A DNA stretch of 64,000 nt from contig CAWUHX010000011.1 in assembly GCA_963922205.1 (NCBI GenBank), positions 2,108,249 through 2,172,248 of the forward strand. The letters run 5' to 3'. The DNA comes from Romanomermis culicivorax. Lineage: Eukaryota > Nematoda > Enoplea > Mermithida > Mermithidae. The notes beneath the pieces were generated by a model that was not told where the DNA came from, did not search any database, and worked only from the letters and a program-made list of their open reading frames with translations. This document shows, piece after piece, positions 21,469 through 34,700 of this stretch; the stretch's first letter is position 1, and every line of letters begins with the position of its first letter. The translations under genes and the position numbers were made by a program.

Positions 21469-21745
21469 CATATGTTATAACATAACGCTACGCTGTAACA
21501 TATCCCTATGTTATAACATAGGCCCACATTATAACATGTAAAAATAATTTGAAAAAAATTTCCTTGCAAAGCTATATGTTACAACAAATAGCTATGTTAT
21601 AACATAGCCTTATTATAACATAGGCTTATGTCATAACATATAAAAAATTTTTTAAAAAAATTTTCTATATCGACATTATAACAAAGCTTTAAGCTATAAA
21701 ATAGGTCTTGTTTTTTCAAAAAAATTCAGTTTAGAAGCCATATGT
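21469..21745. repeat. Cluster of TATGTTATAACATA palindromes
   Basis: The 14-bp palindrome occurs repeatedly. Extended perfect 18-bp versions are at 21,505-21,522 (CC...GG) and 21,591-21,608 (GC...GC), another copy lies at about 21,471-21,484, and there are several partial ones (CATTATAACATG, TATTATAACATA, TATGTCATAACATA). They alternate with A/T-rich linkers. It may be a satellite fragment or a site for a dimeric binding protein. Confidence 0.7.
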
Positions 21746-21902
21746 TATGAAATGAAAGTTATGAATTAAATATTGCAATTCGACATTTAAAAGCCCAATT
21801 TGTTGGAAAAATTGCTGCTGAAATTCTGAATCCTTGTGAGGAGGAGTAAGTAAAAGTTTTGCAATTTTGAGAAATAGTTTGAGTTTCTGATGTTGTACAT
21901 AC

Positions 21903-22759
21903 GGTAAGATGAGTGATTAGAATTGATGTAAATTAGTAATGTATAATATGTGGATCTTATTAATGTACATAATTTCATTTTTTGGGTCAAGCACTTTTGA
22001 ATGTGTCTGATTTTCTGTCTCCTTAATGCTCCTGTACATTTTTCTCGAGTGTTGGATAAGTATTTTGTTTTGAAAGTTCCTGCACCAAAATCCACTATTG
22101 ACCCAATTAGGAATTGTCACATAATAATATCATACATCAGCACCTGGTTTTTTAAGAAATAATATAACCCACTCAAAACACATGAAGATGTACATTCTCA
22201 AGAAATACAGTACACTGGAAGTCTTAAAAAACACCTGCATGTGTTATAAAATGCAAGCGACCCAGACACAAGTCTCAAGTGGAAGAGTAGCCGTCATCAC
22301 ATAGCAACAGTGTACATAATAATTAGTGGAATAAGAAAGGAAACACTGATGTGTGGAAATAAAGCATATGGTAAACTAAATCATGTAGGCATGGAAAAAA
22401 TGAAGCATACAGTAAATGGAAGTATGTAAAGATAAAAGCAGCAATTGGTCAGAAAGATATAATGAAAGCAGCCCCCCCCCCATTGGTCTAAAGGCATTGT
22501 TTAAAGAAGCAGTAAGAACCAGAGCATGATGAAAAAATGTTCAGTTAGTTTTACTACTGTTCGGAAATCATTGTGTTGTTTAAAAATTCAGAAATCATCT
22601 TCATGTTACTTACCTTCGGAAATTGTAGTCACGTTTAGTATATTGTTTTTATATCATGTAGCATTCCATTATTGGAATTTTTCAAAGATCCGGATTGCAT
22701 TTGTCAAGTAAATGTATAGTAGGATCCTCAGCAAACAAAGACGTGAATTAGGCATTACA
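21903..22759 (+). repeat. 5' LTR of element A
   Basis: It matches 29,974-30,826 over its whole length. The first base is changed (G instead of T); it ends TTACA. Sequence just inside (TTTTTGGCCACTGTACC) is the diverged counterpart of the primer-binding region of C (TTTTGGTGACCGTACC). Confidence 0.9.
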
Positions 22760-22997
22760 TATTTTTGGCCACTGTACCCTATCCTTAACCATTAGAACTC
22801 ACTGCCCCATAACCTTTTCCTGCAATCATAGCAAGTAATTTGAAAAATCAAAAGCGTTTTCCCCTGCACCTTAGAGCTATAAGTAATTTGTAAGCATCTA
22901 AAACTGGAAAAAGCCCTAAATGAAACACTGAGTGACACATTCATATGAATTGAATGTAAGTATAATTTTGAAGCATCCGCCAAAACACAAATTGAAA

Positions 22998-24125
22998 ATT
23001 ACCCACCATACACAAGATCATTTGGGAGAAATCATAAGAGAGCAAATTAATGAACTCTTTAATGAACATTTTCAGACCCTACACACAATTGAACCAAAAT
23101 ACAGTAAATCCCACCCTAATCAATGATTTAAGAACAGCCAATGTATGAAATAATATGGTAAGCAATGTTTTTGCAAAACCCACAAAATTTACAAGTGGAG
23201 TGACTCAGTATTTTGGTGAATGGAGCAAATGAATAGAGCAGTTTAGGGTACTACAAGGCATGAAAAATACCAATGGCCAACTAAAATTAGCATGTTTTAA
23301 AATTCATTTGAGTGGTGCAGCATTAGAAAAATTGAGAAGTTTAGCATCTGAAAACCCGCCTCAAATGTATGAACAAGCATGTTTCCCCAACAATAGAGAC
23401 ATTGAATTACACCAAAAATTTTGGCAGGAATGGAAGCAAAACAGATTAGAAACTGTAACTGAATTTTCGTTTGATCTTGAACATTTAGCAACCTTTGCTT
23501 ATCCTAATTTCAATTCAGATGCACCTGAAATGATAATCAAACCACTCTGTGTGGAAGGCATGCAGCATGGAATTAGGGAGGCACTGAAGCACAGACGTTC
23601 CTCAAACAAAAGGAAAATGTGTGATGAGGCAGCTAATGTCAAACAACAAATTTTCAGAAATGGATTAAAAACTAACAACATACCCTTCTTGTCCCCCAAA
23701 TGGGAACTGATTTTTTCATTAGGTAATCACATTGAACAGCAGGGAATCTTACATATGTTAGAACAACAAGTCAAGGAGTTACAATTGCAAATAAAGCACT
23801 ACTCTCACAGTCCACCCCAGAATAATAATGGCAATTTTGGACAAATCACATGTTTTCAATGTGGACAAGTCTGCCATTTGGCTAGAAAATGTAATTTACT
23901 GGGTACTCGAAAATCATGTGAAATTTGTTTTCCAAATAATCACATCACTCCTGATTGTAAAAGCAGATGCATTCACTGTTATCAAATAGGTCACTGATCT
24001 GACTGCTGCATATCCAAAAGTTATTCTAATGTAGAATGTTTTTTTTGTAAGCAGAAAGGTCCCACAAGTAGATATTGCCTGCACCTGATGACCTGTAATG
24101 TCCAAAATTGCATTGAAGGCAGACT
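22998..24125 (+). pseudogene. gag: Gag of element A, broken
   Basis: The region corresponding to the C gag start has ATT instead of ATG at 22,998. HHTQDHLGEIIREQINELF follows, then a frameshift. From about 23,260 to 23,997 one frame covers the capsid-like helical domain, a coiled-coil stretch (MLEQQVKELQLQIK) and two CCHC zinc knuckles (CFQCGQVCHLARKC and CEICFPNNHITPDC). A third begins CIHCYQIGH before TGA at 23,995-23,997. At the site of the first stop in C this copy has AGA (Arg), which shows that the knuckle region reads on past that point. A fourth knuckle remnant (CFFCKQKGPTSRYC) follows the stop. Confidence 0.85.
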
Positions 24126-24143
24126 AATATACCACAAATAAAC

Positions 24144-26455
24144 ATGGATGACCCAGCCCTGTACCCCACATTGCCCACTGTTCATAGTGGACCTCAACAT
24201 ACTTTAGGCACCATCATGCCTGGAAATCACAAGCATTTTGACAATAAGTATGTTCTTGACATAGCTGTTCCTGATTGGTGCAGCAAGTCACCAATTGCAT
24301 CACCAAAAAGCAGGGACACATCAAAATCCATTCTCTCCCTACCACCAGACTATAAAATTCCATGAAAATGCAAACAACCTGGAAACAGTGAGAAACCTGA
24401 ATCAGAACCTGCACACAAAAAAGAACGACTGAAGTTTTCACTGTTGCATGGCTTAACCACAGAACCCTACAAATTCGGGCCACAAAAAACTCTTCTTCCT
24501 GCCCTTAAATGTAAGAAAAATTTCCCCCGATTGCACAAAAACAAAACTCGATTTTTCATATATATTCGGACAGAAAACAGTGCATCCTTGCAACAAAAAA
24601 ACCCCAGGCCCCAGCCAAAGGTCCGCACAATTGGCACAAAGACCAACAGAAACCCATCTTTAATCATCAATTATAAATTTTGTTGGATTGGTTTATCAAT
24701 TTTTTTTGTATAATTTGACCATCATTTTGTCATGCCCAATATCAAATTTGTGGAATTTTCATGAGAAGTCATTCTATCAATATCCCAAAAACTGTATAGT
24801 GTATGCCCCCTTTATCTATTGATAAACCCATTCAGACATCTGGAAAAATTTACATCCCATTAACCAAACCTCACATAACATATGCATACAAATGTAGCAT
24901 TCGGAAAAGGAAAATTTGCACAAACATGGGATTTTTGGATCTAAAGGAATCGTTTTCGACCAAATTGAAATGGACAATCTAACACCCTACACTTGTAGAG
25001 CAATAGTGAATGACAAACATATAATGGTCAAAAATCGCATGAAACAAAGCCTAGGTTCTGGTCCACTAATAACACCTTAAACATGGAGTATACATGGTGT
25101 TGTAACAATCATTGTACATCCATAACAAATGTTATTGTTGAAATTGGTCAAATTCCATCCTGGAATGGAAAATCAATGACAAATACACTAGGCGACTTGG
25201 GTCCATGCAAAGCACATCAGGCCATTGTATCTCATCTGATGAGGTCATTATTTGGAATGAAACAGCACTAGAAAATATATTTTGAATACAAAAACACCTA
25301 CCCAATAAAACTAACAAGAATACATATGGTCATAGAAGAATTGCAAGTGTCATTTTCCATTAAAGATGCCTTTTTCTCAGCCCTCAATTGTCCCAGAATC
25401 AAAGACAGAGTTATGACAGAATGAGGTATTGTTGTCCAGCTGAACACAAAGACATCACACCGAAATGCATTTTTAACACCAAATTTAAATGAAACACAAC
25501 AAACATTGTATGACTTCAACAATTTTGAACCCATCAAAACAAAACTCAATTTTTTGACAGATAAAATTCAAGAATTCGAAATTAAAAGTTTTAAAAACAA
25601 GTGGACTGAATTATGTTGGCAAGCACAAAGGCATTTTGACCTGGTTTGACAAATCCTACAGCTTGATGCAACTCTTGGGGGCTGGGCATTTTTGCAAAGA
25701 ACTGACATAATTGCTGAGTTTACAGGGGACAACCTCATCATTTGGCCATTTAAACAAGTCAATGCATCACAAGTTTTCTATAATGACAAAGTAAATAGAA
25801 CATGCTACAAGCTTTTACCTGTTATTGTGGGAAATGATATTATGTTCTCAAACCCTCACAGGAATGACCTGACCCCTTTCCCCCAAACAATAGACTGTAA
25901 ACACATGCATGTTGTGCTGTACAAGCAGAATACAACTTGGTTCAGTGAAACAGAATCCCAACATGTAACAAACTTTTCCTTGGAAATCATTTGGAATCAA
26001 AATTTTTCGTTTTTCCACTTTAATACACTGGCAATTTTTCATAATCAACTCACAACAATTTCTACAAACTTAACCTTCCTGAAACAATATATGCACAAAA
26101 CACTTAGTCTTGAGGAGGTTGTTAAGAACCTCATTAATCATACTGCCCAAATGTCACTGAATTTGGATACAGTTTACAGCATGCTATCAGGAAGTGGTCA
26201 AGCAATCAGCAATACACTGTCCAGTGCTGGTCAGGGAATGGAACATATCATAAAGTGCACAACACATAGTTTAACCAAAGAGCTAAATAATTTATTAAAA
26301 GGTCCCTCACAAATGCTCATCAATTTAGGTGTTATCATTGTTGATATATCAGGTGCATTTTGTTTTCTAAATTTCTTCCAAAAATATTTCAAATGTCCTA
26401 AACATGACAAAACTGATGAAAATGGGTATGAATTGCCCTTGCACCATGGGTGATT
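24144..26455 (+). pseudogene. env: Envelope-like glycoprotein of element A, broken, placed between gag and pol
   Basis: It starts at MDDPALYPTLP, equivalent to the segment after gag in C. Proline-rich and hydrophobic parts are interrupted by frameshifts from 24,365 to 25,690. From 25,692 a 253-codon frame covers the membrane-proximal ectodomain, with several N-glycosylation sequons and DCKHMHVVLYKQ. A glycine/serine-rich amphipathic stretch (MLSGSGQAISNTLSSAGQG) and a membrane anchor (INLGVIIVDISGAFCFLNFF) follow, then a short cytoplasmic tail. At the two positions where C has TAA this copy keeps CAA (Gln): after MVIEEL and in IIWNQNFS. It lies before the protease, not after integrase. Confidence 0.8.
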
Positions 26456-26579
26456 ATACAACACCTCCCTTCATTTGGTCATGCCGGCTTAGAATTAGGG
26501 AACCATTGTGGAGCTCAGACTCAACAAAGTTATGTCATTTTTGATGTAATTACACTAAGAATACCCCTTAATTGAACTG

Positions 26580-29500
26580 GTAATCAATGTAGATCCACCT
26601 ACATTAAAGGATTCTCAACTGCTTACACAGGAGAAGCATACCCCCATATATCAGTCATGTTGAATAGAAAATTATTCACAAAAGGTATGATTGGAACTGG
26701 TGCCATGTATTCTTTGATAGATTCCTGCATTGCTGACATGTTACAACTAGACATGAAAGCTCCACTTTTTCAGGCGAAAGCAGCCAACAACCTAGTTATT
26801 CAATTCATAGGCACAACTTTTGTAATGGTAACTGCACAATCCATCCAAGAAACAATAATGGTACATGTCAGAAAGGCTGTACCGCAGATATACTACTCCA
26901 AAAAAACTTTCTTAGCAGATTTTCTGAATATACTATAGATAACCAAAAATTGTATGTCAAGTTTGGTGATGCAATACTCAATTGTGAAGGCCTAGAATAC
27001 ATCCTTCTGTGGAGTCATGGTGGAACCTACCTGGACGAAAAGTTGGAACTACCACCCCATACTATTACCGAATTCACTGTACTCCTCCCCAAAACATACA
27101 TGCATATTGACCATCTTGAATACCCCCAAAGAAAGAAAAAATCCCAAAACTCATTTTGCAGCCTACATTTCTCAAAATGAAAATAGTCGTGTGTTTCTGT
27201 CTTAAACATCCCCGACATGCCCGAATCCTCTATCCCAGCACATGCATCAGCTCCATTTCTTGTTTCCTTCTCGAGAAAAATTCATCCACCCAATCTCACT
27301 TTCCTGCTCAAAACAAACACAACCGGCTCAATAGGTTAAAAGACAATGTCGATTTGACCAAGAGTGACCTGAATGAAACAGTAAAAAATGAACTTATACA
27401 TTTCTTATCCAAATACCTCACCCTTTAAACTGAATCAAAAATGGATGTTAGTCACTCGACACTTGTCTCCCACAGCATTGATAAACATAATTGCAAACCT
27501 ATCCGCAGACCCCAATTTTCAACATCACCAAAAATAAAACAAATCATCAAAAAAGAAGTTGAACAACTTGAGAAAGCTGGTGTAATCAGTCAAAGCAATG
27601 CCCTTTGGTGTACAAATATGGTTTTGGTTCCAAAAATGGACAGTGGGCATCACTTATGTATCCCTTTTAGAGGCCCCAATAAGGCCACAAAGAAAGACAC
27701 ATATCTGCTACACAGAATAGACAAAATCCTAGACACCCAATGTGGCATAAAATATTCCATATCTCTTGATCAATCCGAAGCATATTATTCAATCCCCATT
27801 GCTGAAAATGACAGAGAAAAAACTGCCTTTAACTGCTCTGCTCGTCAATACTTCATCCCATTTGGCCTCACAAATGCCCCCACAACATTTCAATGCTTAA
27901 TGGATGTTATCCTTTCTAGACTACAATGGAATACCTGTCTCATGTACCTCGACGACATATTAGTTTTTGCGGAGTTACATTCTCAAATGATAGGACATCT
28001 AGACAATATCCTCAGCCCTTTTGCCACAGCAGGATTGAAGCTCAATGTACAGAAATAAAAATTTTGCCAGGTACAAGTCCAAAGTTTGGGCCATCTAATC
28101 TCAGAACAAGGTAGTTCCCCAGATCCAAGCAAAGTGAAATCCTTTATTGACATACGTACACCAAAACAATCCAGAGAAGTGAAATCTTTTTTAGGCTTAC
28201 CCTCTTATTATTGCCAATTTATTCCAAACTGTTCCCAAATCTCCAGCTTACTTACAGCATTGCTGAAAAAGAATTCCGATTTTCCATGGGGCCCTGAACA
28301 ATGCGATGCATTTGAAAAACTGAAAACTTCGCTGATACATGCCTGAGTCTTGCAGCACCCTGATTTTAACAAACGCTTCAACTTACAAACAGATGCATCA
28401 AAGCCCAGAATTGGTGCAGTCCTAGGCCAACTTGATGACAAAGGTCTTGACTATCCAACCACTATTGGGAGTCCTACATTAAAGCCTGCAGAATGCAACT
28501 ATCCCATAACAGAATTAGGAACTTTTGCTAGAAGTAGTAGAATTCATAAAACATTTGTGGCCATATCTTTTTCAATGACGTAATTATTCACATGGACCAC
28601 ACTGCTGTCCAGGCTGTCTTGCAAAAAGAAAATCCCTCCATGAGGATTGCACATTGGGGGTTAGCTCTCTCTTGTTTCAAACTCGATATTCGTCACAAAA
28701 AAGGTACTGCCAACTGGAATGCTGATGCCATTACCCATTTTCCCTCAGATACAGCAAAAGCTTCCTTTGATATCAAACAACTTGAAATCAGGCCATAGCT
28801 ATCCATTGTGAGCATGGTTCTGGAAGCTGAAGCTTCTGAGCAGGAAGAGGAGCAGAAAAACTTTGCGGAGTTACAGCACAAAGACACAAATATTAAGGCA
28901 ATATTACCAAAATTATTCAAAAGCACCCACTGACCCTGACGAAGTTTGCATTATAAGACAATATTCTATATTGCATTATTAATAGAAAGCCAAAATTGTA
29001 TATTACAAATTCAAAAGTTAACCAAATTATTGGATCACACCATGACAGCAAGTTTGCAGGTCATTTTGCTTCATGTAAAGCATTGCGTCATACATTGTAA
29101 TTGAGGGACAGATTTTGTGTCCAATCTATTCACATGAATAACCAAATTGTGTAATATGCAAAAAGTTAACATTTTGGGCATTGGAATGTGCCAATGGGGA
29201 ATTGGAATGCTGCAACCAAACTCTGGCTGCATCCATACACATGTACATAAATTGAAAACATACCGATTAGGATGATTATCTCCCATTTGCAGTTTTTGCT
29301 GTTAACACTCACAAAAATTATAGTACGTGTTACTCCCATTTCAAACTTTTACACACACACCAATCTAACTTGCCATCTGATACAGCATTTGATTTCATTC
29401 CAATATCCTGCATGATAGATATTGAAGATTATACACTGCATTTTAAATCCCACTTTGCAGAGGCTTTGTCCAAAGTCAAGAAAAATTTACAAAAAGCACA

Positions 29501-29950
29501 GAACCAATACACATCTCAATACAACAAAAACATGAATGGAATCAACTACAAGCCAGGGGATTTAGTTTTGTACAAAAATTATTCCTGAAAGCAAGGCTTA
29601 ACACTGAAATTTTCGCCTTGTCAAAATGGCCCCTGCAAAGTAAGTTACTCTCATATCCTAATGTCATTATTGAACATCTATGGGGACATGTTAAATATAC
29701 CATTCACATAAATGAAACCAACCGTTTCCCCCTCAGTTTGCTCCTAACAAAGCAAATGAAATCTCATCTATCCATGCCAGATTTTGATTGCCAACAAACT
29801 CAATTCATTTCCATCCTGCTCATAATTTTTGAACAATCCGACCAACTTATCAAGACTACAAAATCAAGTAAGACTGTTCCTATTGGCCATTTGAGAAGCT
29901 TTGATCATACAACAAACCTCAGTTCATTGATTTCACCAATGAATGGGAAT
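26580..29950 (+). pseudogene. pol: Pol of element A (protease, RT, RNase H, truncated integrase)
   Basis: The protease part begins near 26,657; its active site reads GTG instead of DTG. RT segments at 27,441-28,058 keep YLDD; RNase H fragments run to 28,798. RNase H leads into integrase in one frame, interrupted only by TAG at 28,796-28,798 (then VLEAEASEQEEEQKNFAEL). The integrase has lost about 130 codons: zinc-binding residues up to the second catalytic Asp are missing, with only SLQVILLHVKHC and GTDFVSNLF remaining around the junction near 29,095. The C-terminal part (29,370-29,590) keeps YKPGDLVLYKN. Many frameshifts. Confidence 0.85.
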
Positions 29951-29960
29951 GTTAAATTTT

Positions 29961-29973
29961 TGAAGGAGGGAAA
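29961..29973 (+). promoter_or_regulatory. Polypurine tract of element A
   Basis: TGAAGGAGGGAAA lies directly before the 3' LTR. The same purine tract precedes the 3' LTR of C on the minus strand. It is the plus-strand primer site for reverse transcription. Confidence 0.8.
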
Positions 29974-30826
29974 TGTGAGATAAGTGATTAGAATTGATGT
30001 AAATTAGTAATGTATAATATGTGGATCTTATTAATGTACATAATTTCATTTTTTTCGTGAAGAACTTTCGAATATGTCTGGTTTTCTGTCTTGTTAACAC
30101 TCCTGTATATTTTTCTCAAGTGTTGGATAAGTATTTTGTTTTGAATGTTCCTGCACCAAAAACCACTATTGACCCAATTAGGAATTGTCACATAATAATA
30201 TCATACATCAGCACCTGGTTTCTTAAGAAATAACATAACCCACTCAAAACACATGAAGATGTACATTCTCAAGAAATACAGTACACTGGAAGTCTTAAAA
30301 AACACCTGCATGTGTTATAAAATGCAAGCGATGCAGACACAAGTCTCAAGTGGAAGAGTAGCCATTATCACATAGCAACAGTGCACATAATAATTAGTGG
30401 AATAAGAAAGGAAACACTGAGGTGTGGAAATAAAGCATATGGTAAACTAAAGCATGTAGGCATGGAAATAATGAAGCATACAGTAAATGGAAGCATGCAA
30501 AGATAAAACCAGTGATCAGTCAGAAAGACATAATGAAAGTGCGCCTCCCCATTGGCCTAAAGGCACAGTTTAAAGAAGCAGTATAAAAAGCAGAGCATGA
30601 TGAAAAAACATTCAGTATTTAGTTTTATTACAATTTGGAAATTGTCTTCGTTTGTTTAAAAATTCAGAAATAGTTTCATTTTAGTTACCTTTGGAAATCA
30701 TGGTCGCATTTTGTTTACTGTTTTTCTATGGTGTTGCATTCCATTACTGGAATTCATCAAAGATATGGATTGCATTTGTCAAGTAAAAGTATAGTAGACA
30801 GACAAACTCCTGAATTAGGTGTTACA
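29974..30826 (+). repeat. 3' LTR of element A
   Basis: It starts TGTGAGATAAGTG and ends GGTGTTACA, followed by the duplicated ATAC. Compared with the 5' LTR it has many substitutions and small indels, so the insertion is old. Confidence 0.9.
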
Positions 30827-31778
30827 ATACTTCTTTTGGTTTGTAACATGGGCATTATTTTTCAAAAAATGTACACTCATGCCATTTTTGCCAATCATCC
30901 AATGCAGAGCAGAAAGTAAGAAGAAGTTCTGCACAAACCAGTCAAGTCAAAGCTACTATTTCGGATTAACAATGTGGTGCAGTTAAATTAGGGGCCATAA
31001 ACTCAATTCCATTGAGTTTGAAGGTGCTATCAGCCTTACAGTTCAACCTAAACTGTCCATTCACTGGAATTTTTGACTTTGTTAACTGTATGAAAAGTGG
31101 TTAACAAGGAGAATTTTCTTAACTTCCTTTAAACTGTTTTTGAAGATAAAAAAGTTTCTTCTTCATTATTGTTGGGGAGTTTGAAATTTTTCATTCATAG
31201 CCATCATAATGAATTATGTCTGAGCTATTCTAGAAACAAATTGTCAGACATTGCAAATTATTTATATCACAAATTGAATTCACATAATTGTCCAACATTT
31301 TTAGATTTTCAATTTGTTCATTTAAGTCTCTTTTTATTATTTAAATCTCTTTCAATTGTTTATTCCTAGGGTGAGATGATTACAAAAGCCTACTTTTTAG
31401 GTGTATGGCCAGCAACCTTCAACCCATGCCAAGCTTGGTTATGCCAGCTGTCATGTAATCAGGATTGTCTGAATAGATTGTAAAATAGATGCCCTGAAGT
31501 GTGTTCGCCCTTGGTTTATTGCTGTGAAAATTGTATCTGTACACTATGAGATACCAGGTAGAATGAATACAAAAGGACAATTATCTTTCATCTTAGTAAC
31601 CTTCTCCCATGTCAGGTCTGATTACACCAGCTGTTGTGGAATGAAAATTGCTTGAAGAGATGATAAAAAAAATTCATCTCCTGTTTTTTAACCACTGGTT
31701 TAGTTAATTTCTGTGCTAATTGTAAAGGGCAACACCTAAAGATAGCAGAGAATTTACATATATGATAAAAGACAATGT
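30827..31778. other. No gene; imperfect internal duplication
   Basis: AT-rich spacer. Two diverged blocks of about 150-180 bp (from about 31,376 and 31,560) share AATGATTACAAAAG-like starts, CCCATG, TGATTACACCAGCTGT-like words and a TTTATTGCTGTGAAAATTGT-like end. Not identified. Confidence 0.4.
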
Positions 31779-34700
31779 TTGAGAAAATTCAGTTTCTTAT
31801 ACAGAGAGTTGTGATAAGCAAAAAACAAACCCTACCTAAAAATCACATACTTGGTGTGACTTGATGCGCTAGAAACGAAAATGATATTCATTTTGTCTGA
31901 AAATCAAAATTTGCATAGCAATAGTGAGATGAAAGTTACAAACCTTCGATTTTTTCAATTTCTGAAATACACTTCTTTCAATTTTTGCAAGTTTAGGTGC
32001 ATCAGACATTGTGTTCTGAAAACTTATCCAAGCCAATGAATGGGGCACAATTCACTATAGATTTCATTAGTTTAGAATGCTTATTACACTGGCGCTTGAA
32101 ACGTTAAATTTTGGGAGAAAAAATTGTCGTTTTTTCACACAAATCACCATATATACTGCTAAAGCTCAGTAGCATCAAAAAATTAGCTATACAATAGATA
32201 GCTTACGATGTCTTCTACCTGCTGACAAAAAATTACGGAAATAAGGCTGCACAACCTGAAGTTTGAACACAATCTTATAATTGTATTTTCTGGTAGTTCT
32301 TACCTCCACTGTGGAACTACTTGATAAATTTTAAAATGAAACAGTAGTACAATTTTTGTATAGTGAATATTAAGTCAATTCCAAAGAAGACATAAAATTT
32401 GCAGGGCTACAGTATGCCAAAGTTTGGAATTTCTGATTTTTTAGCATTTTCCTGTCTATCAACACAACTTGAGGTGTACCGGCCTAGGCATGAAATAACT
32501 TTATTATTGACTATGTATTTGATACAGAATATAGGAAACCGTTTTCTGAACATTGCATTTTACACTTTTTAGGAAGTTTTAAAATATCAAAAATCAGATC
32601 ATAAAAATGGTGAAAAAGCAAGTTTCTCTCCATGAAAATGACTATATATACTGTTAAAGCCAAAAGCACAAAAATTTTCCTATACAGTGGATATATTATG
32701 ATCTCTGCTAGTTGCATACAAAAAATTTCCAAAGTTCGTATACTGCGAGTGTGTTAAATCGGCAAAAAACTACTATATTTGATAAATTTTTCTTGATCAA
32801 GAAATGTTTACTTTTCTCAAAATGTCATTTTCCAGTTGAGATCATAGGGAAATATTGGAAGTTTGGACATAAATAGAAAAACAAAGCATCACAAGCTTTC
32901 CAAGCAGTCAGTTTATAGCAATTCACTATCCATCTGCAAATTCGAGTCATATAGTGCTGGGTCATTCATAGCTTCAGCTTCATCTTCTTCACACAAACTG
33001 TCTGCTTCAGGAGGATCATAGTAGGTTCTTTGGTCGTCACAACAGTGACTTGCTTCCCGTGACCAGAAGCTTTCAATTTGTTGGCCTGTTATTAGAAATT
33101 CATGTTTGGAAAACTGTCCATTTTTGGGCATCAGCCTGGATATCATTTCAGCATCAAACTTTTGTTTGAGATAGATTCCATCATCAAATTTGCTCAGTAG
33201 AAACTGCTTCTGCTTTGCTGTGAGCATCTTACATCTTTGTTGACATTTGGTTGCCCATCCTTCTAAAATATTTGTTCGATGTGCAGTGTAGAAAGCTTGT
33301 AATGCTTCTTGAAAATCTGGAAGTAATGGCATCAAATGGGCTGCTTCCAATTTCCTGCTAAATGCATTTATAGCAGTGTCTCTCATGCTGACTCTTTGTG
33401 GTATCAGTTGACGATTACTGATAAATAGATGTCAGAGTAAGGTACCATATTTGAGGAAGACTTGACACATCCTTTTTCTGGACAATCGAAGGGACTGTTC
33501 TCACATTGTGGATTTTCAACCTACATATAGTCTTCAAAGTTGAAAGATGCTGCCATTTGATCAGGTACAGTACTCATCTTGCTTCCACCAATCATTGATT
33601 GCTACATGCTTGAATCACCAGATGAAGCTAGTTGTCTATTCTTTTGGTGAAAAAAATTTCTCTCATAAATTTCTGGAAGCTGGAAATCTCTGGAAGTAAC
33701 TTCTTCAAGGAAAAATAAGACGTCAGGACCAATCTGGTAAGTATGTCTTGCGAGCATATGGTCAATATCAAAATCGAAGTTGAAGAAGGAGCTTATTCTT
33801 GGCAGTTGAATTTTCTTTATTTTAAGAGGATATTGGAGTCGACTTTGGATAAAGTTGGCGCTTTTGACACCATCAAAAGCTTTTGCACATTGAATTCTGC
33901 ACATCTTTTGAGTTGGTGCAATTATTCTTTTGATTGATGAACAGCCAAACTTGTTGCTTCACCAAGACTGCAATACAATCGCAGGGTCCTTTGTCAGACT
34001 GATTTTCAGATAAATCCCATTATCTGACTGCCAAGCCCATTCTTTTTGAGATTACATGCATGGAGCCTAAAGTGTTGGATCCATGATAACAACCAGCTTT
34101 GTCTGAGCAGATATGAGCTAGACTTATGTTTGGAAGTTCTTGTCTGACTCGCATTATTGTATCGATGATTGCAATGACTGCATCACTATCTTGTGATAGT
34201 GGATCAAATACATGTGCATAAGTCCTTGAGTGGAGTTCTCTGCTGATATTAGCTAGGATATAGATGATTTGCCAAGGTATTCCTCTCTTGCCATAACAGT
34301 TTGTTTGATCCTCATGGCCACTGATTGGTAGAAATTTTATAGCATTGTCTAACTGCATGAATATTTCATCATCCCGTAAGCTAGTAATCAAATCAGGCCA
34401 TGCCGTATCTTGGTGCACTGCATGGAGAAATTTTTTGGATGCACTATATCCACTGTATAAGGAAATTTTGGGTGCTTTTGGCTTTAGTAGTTCATATAGT
34501 CATTTTCATGGAGAGAAACCTGCTTTTTCATTATTTTCAGGGTCTCATTTTTGACATTTTAAAACTTCCTAAAAAATGTGAAGCGCAAAATTCAGGAAAC
34601 ATTTTCCTATATTCTGTATCAAATACATGGTCAATAATAAAGTTACTTCACTCCTAAGCCGATACATCTCGTCATGCTAATAGACAGGAAAATGTTAAAA

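Larger units (their letters stand above)
21903..30826 (+). mobile_element. LTR retroelement A (Gypsy-lineage, gag-env-pol order), heavily mutated
   Basis: Two LTRs (21,903-22,759 and 29,974-30,826) with a 4-bp duplication ATAC on each side (21,899-21,902 and 30,827-30,830). Inside, in order, are gag with zinc knuckles, an envelope-like glycoprotein, protease, reverse transcriptase, RNase H and a partly deleted integrase, all on the plus strand. Protein fragments are close to those of element C (same family, different LTR). Many frameshifts and stops; the gag start codon and protease aspartate are lost, so it cannot move by itself. Confidence 0.92.
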
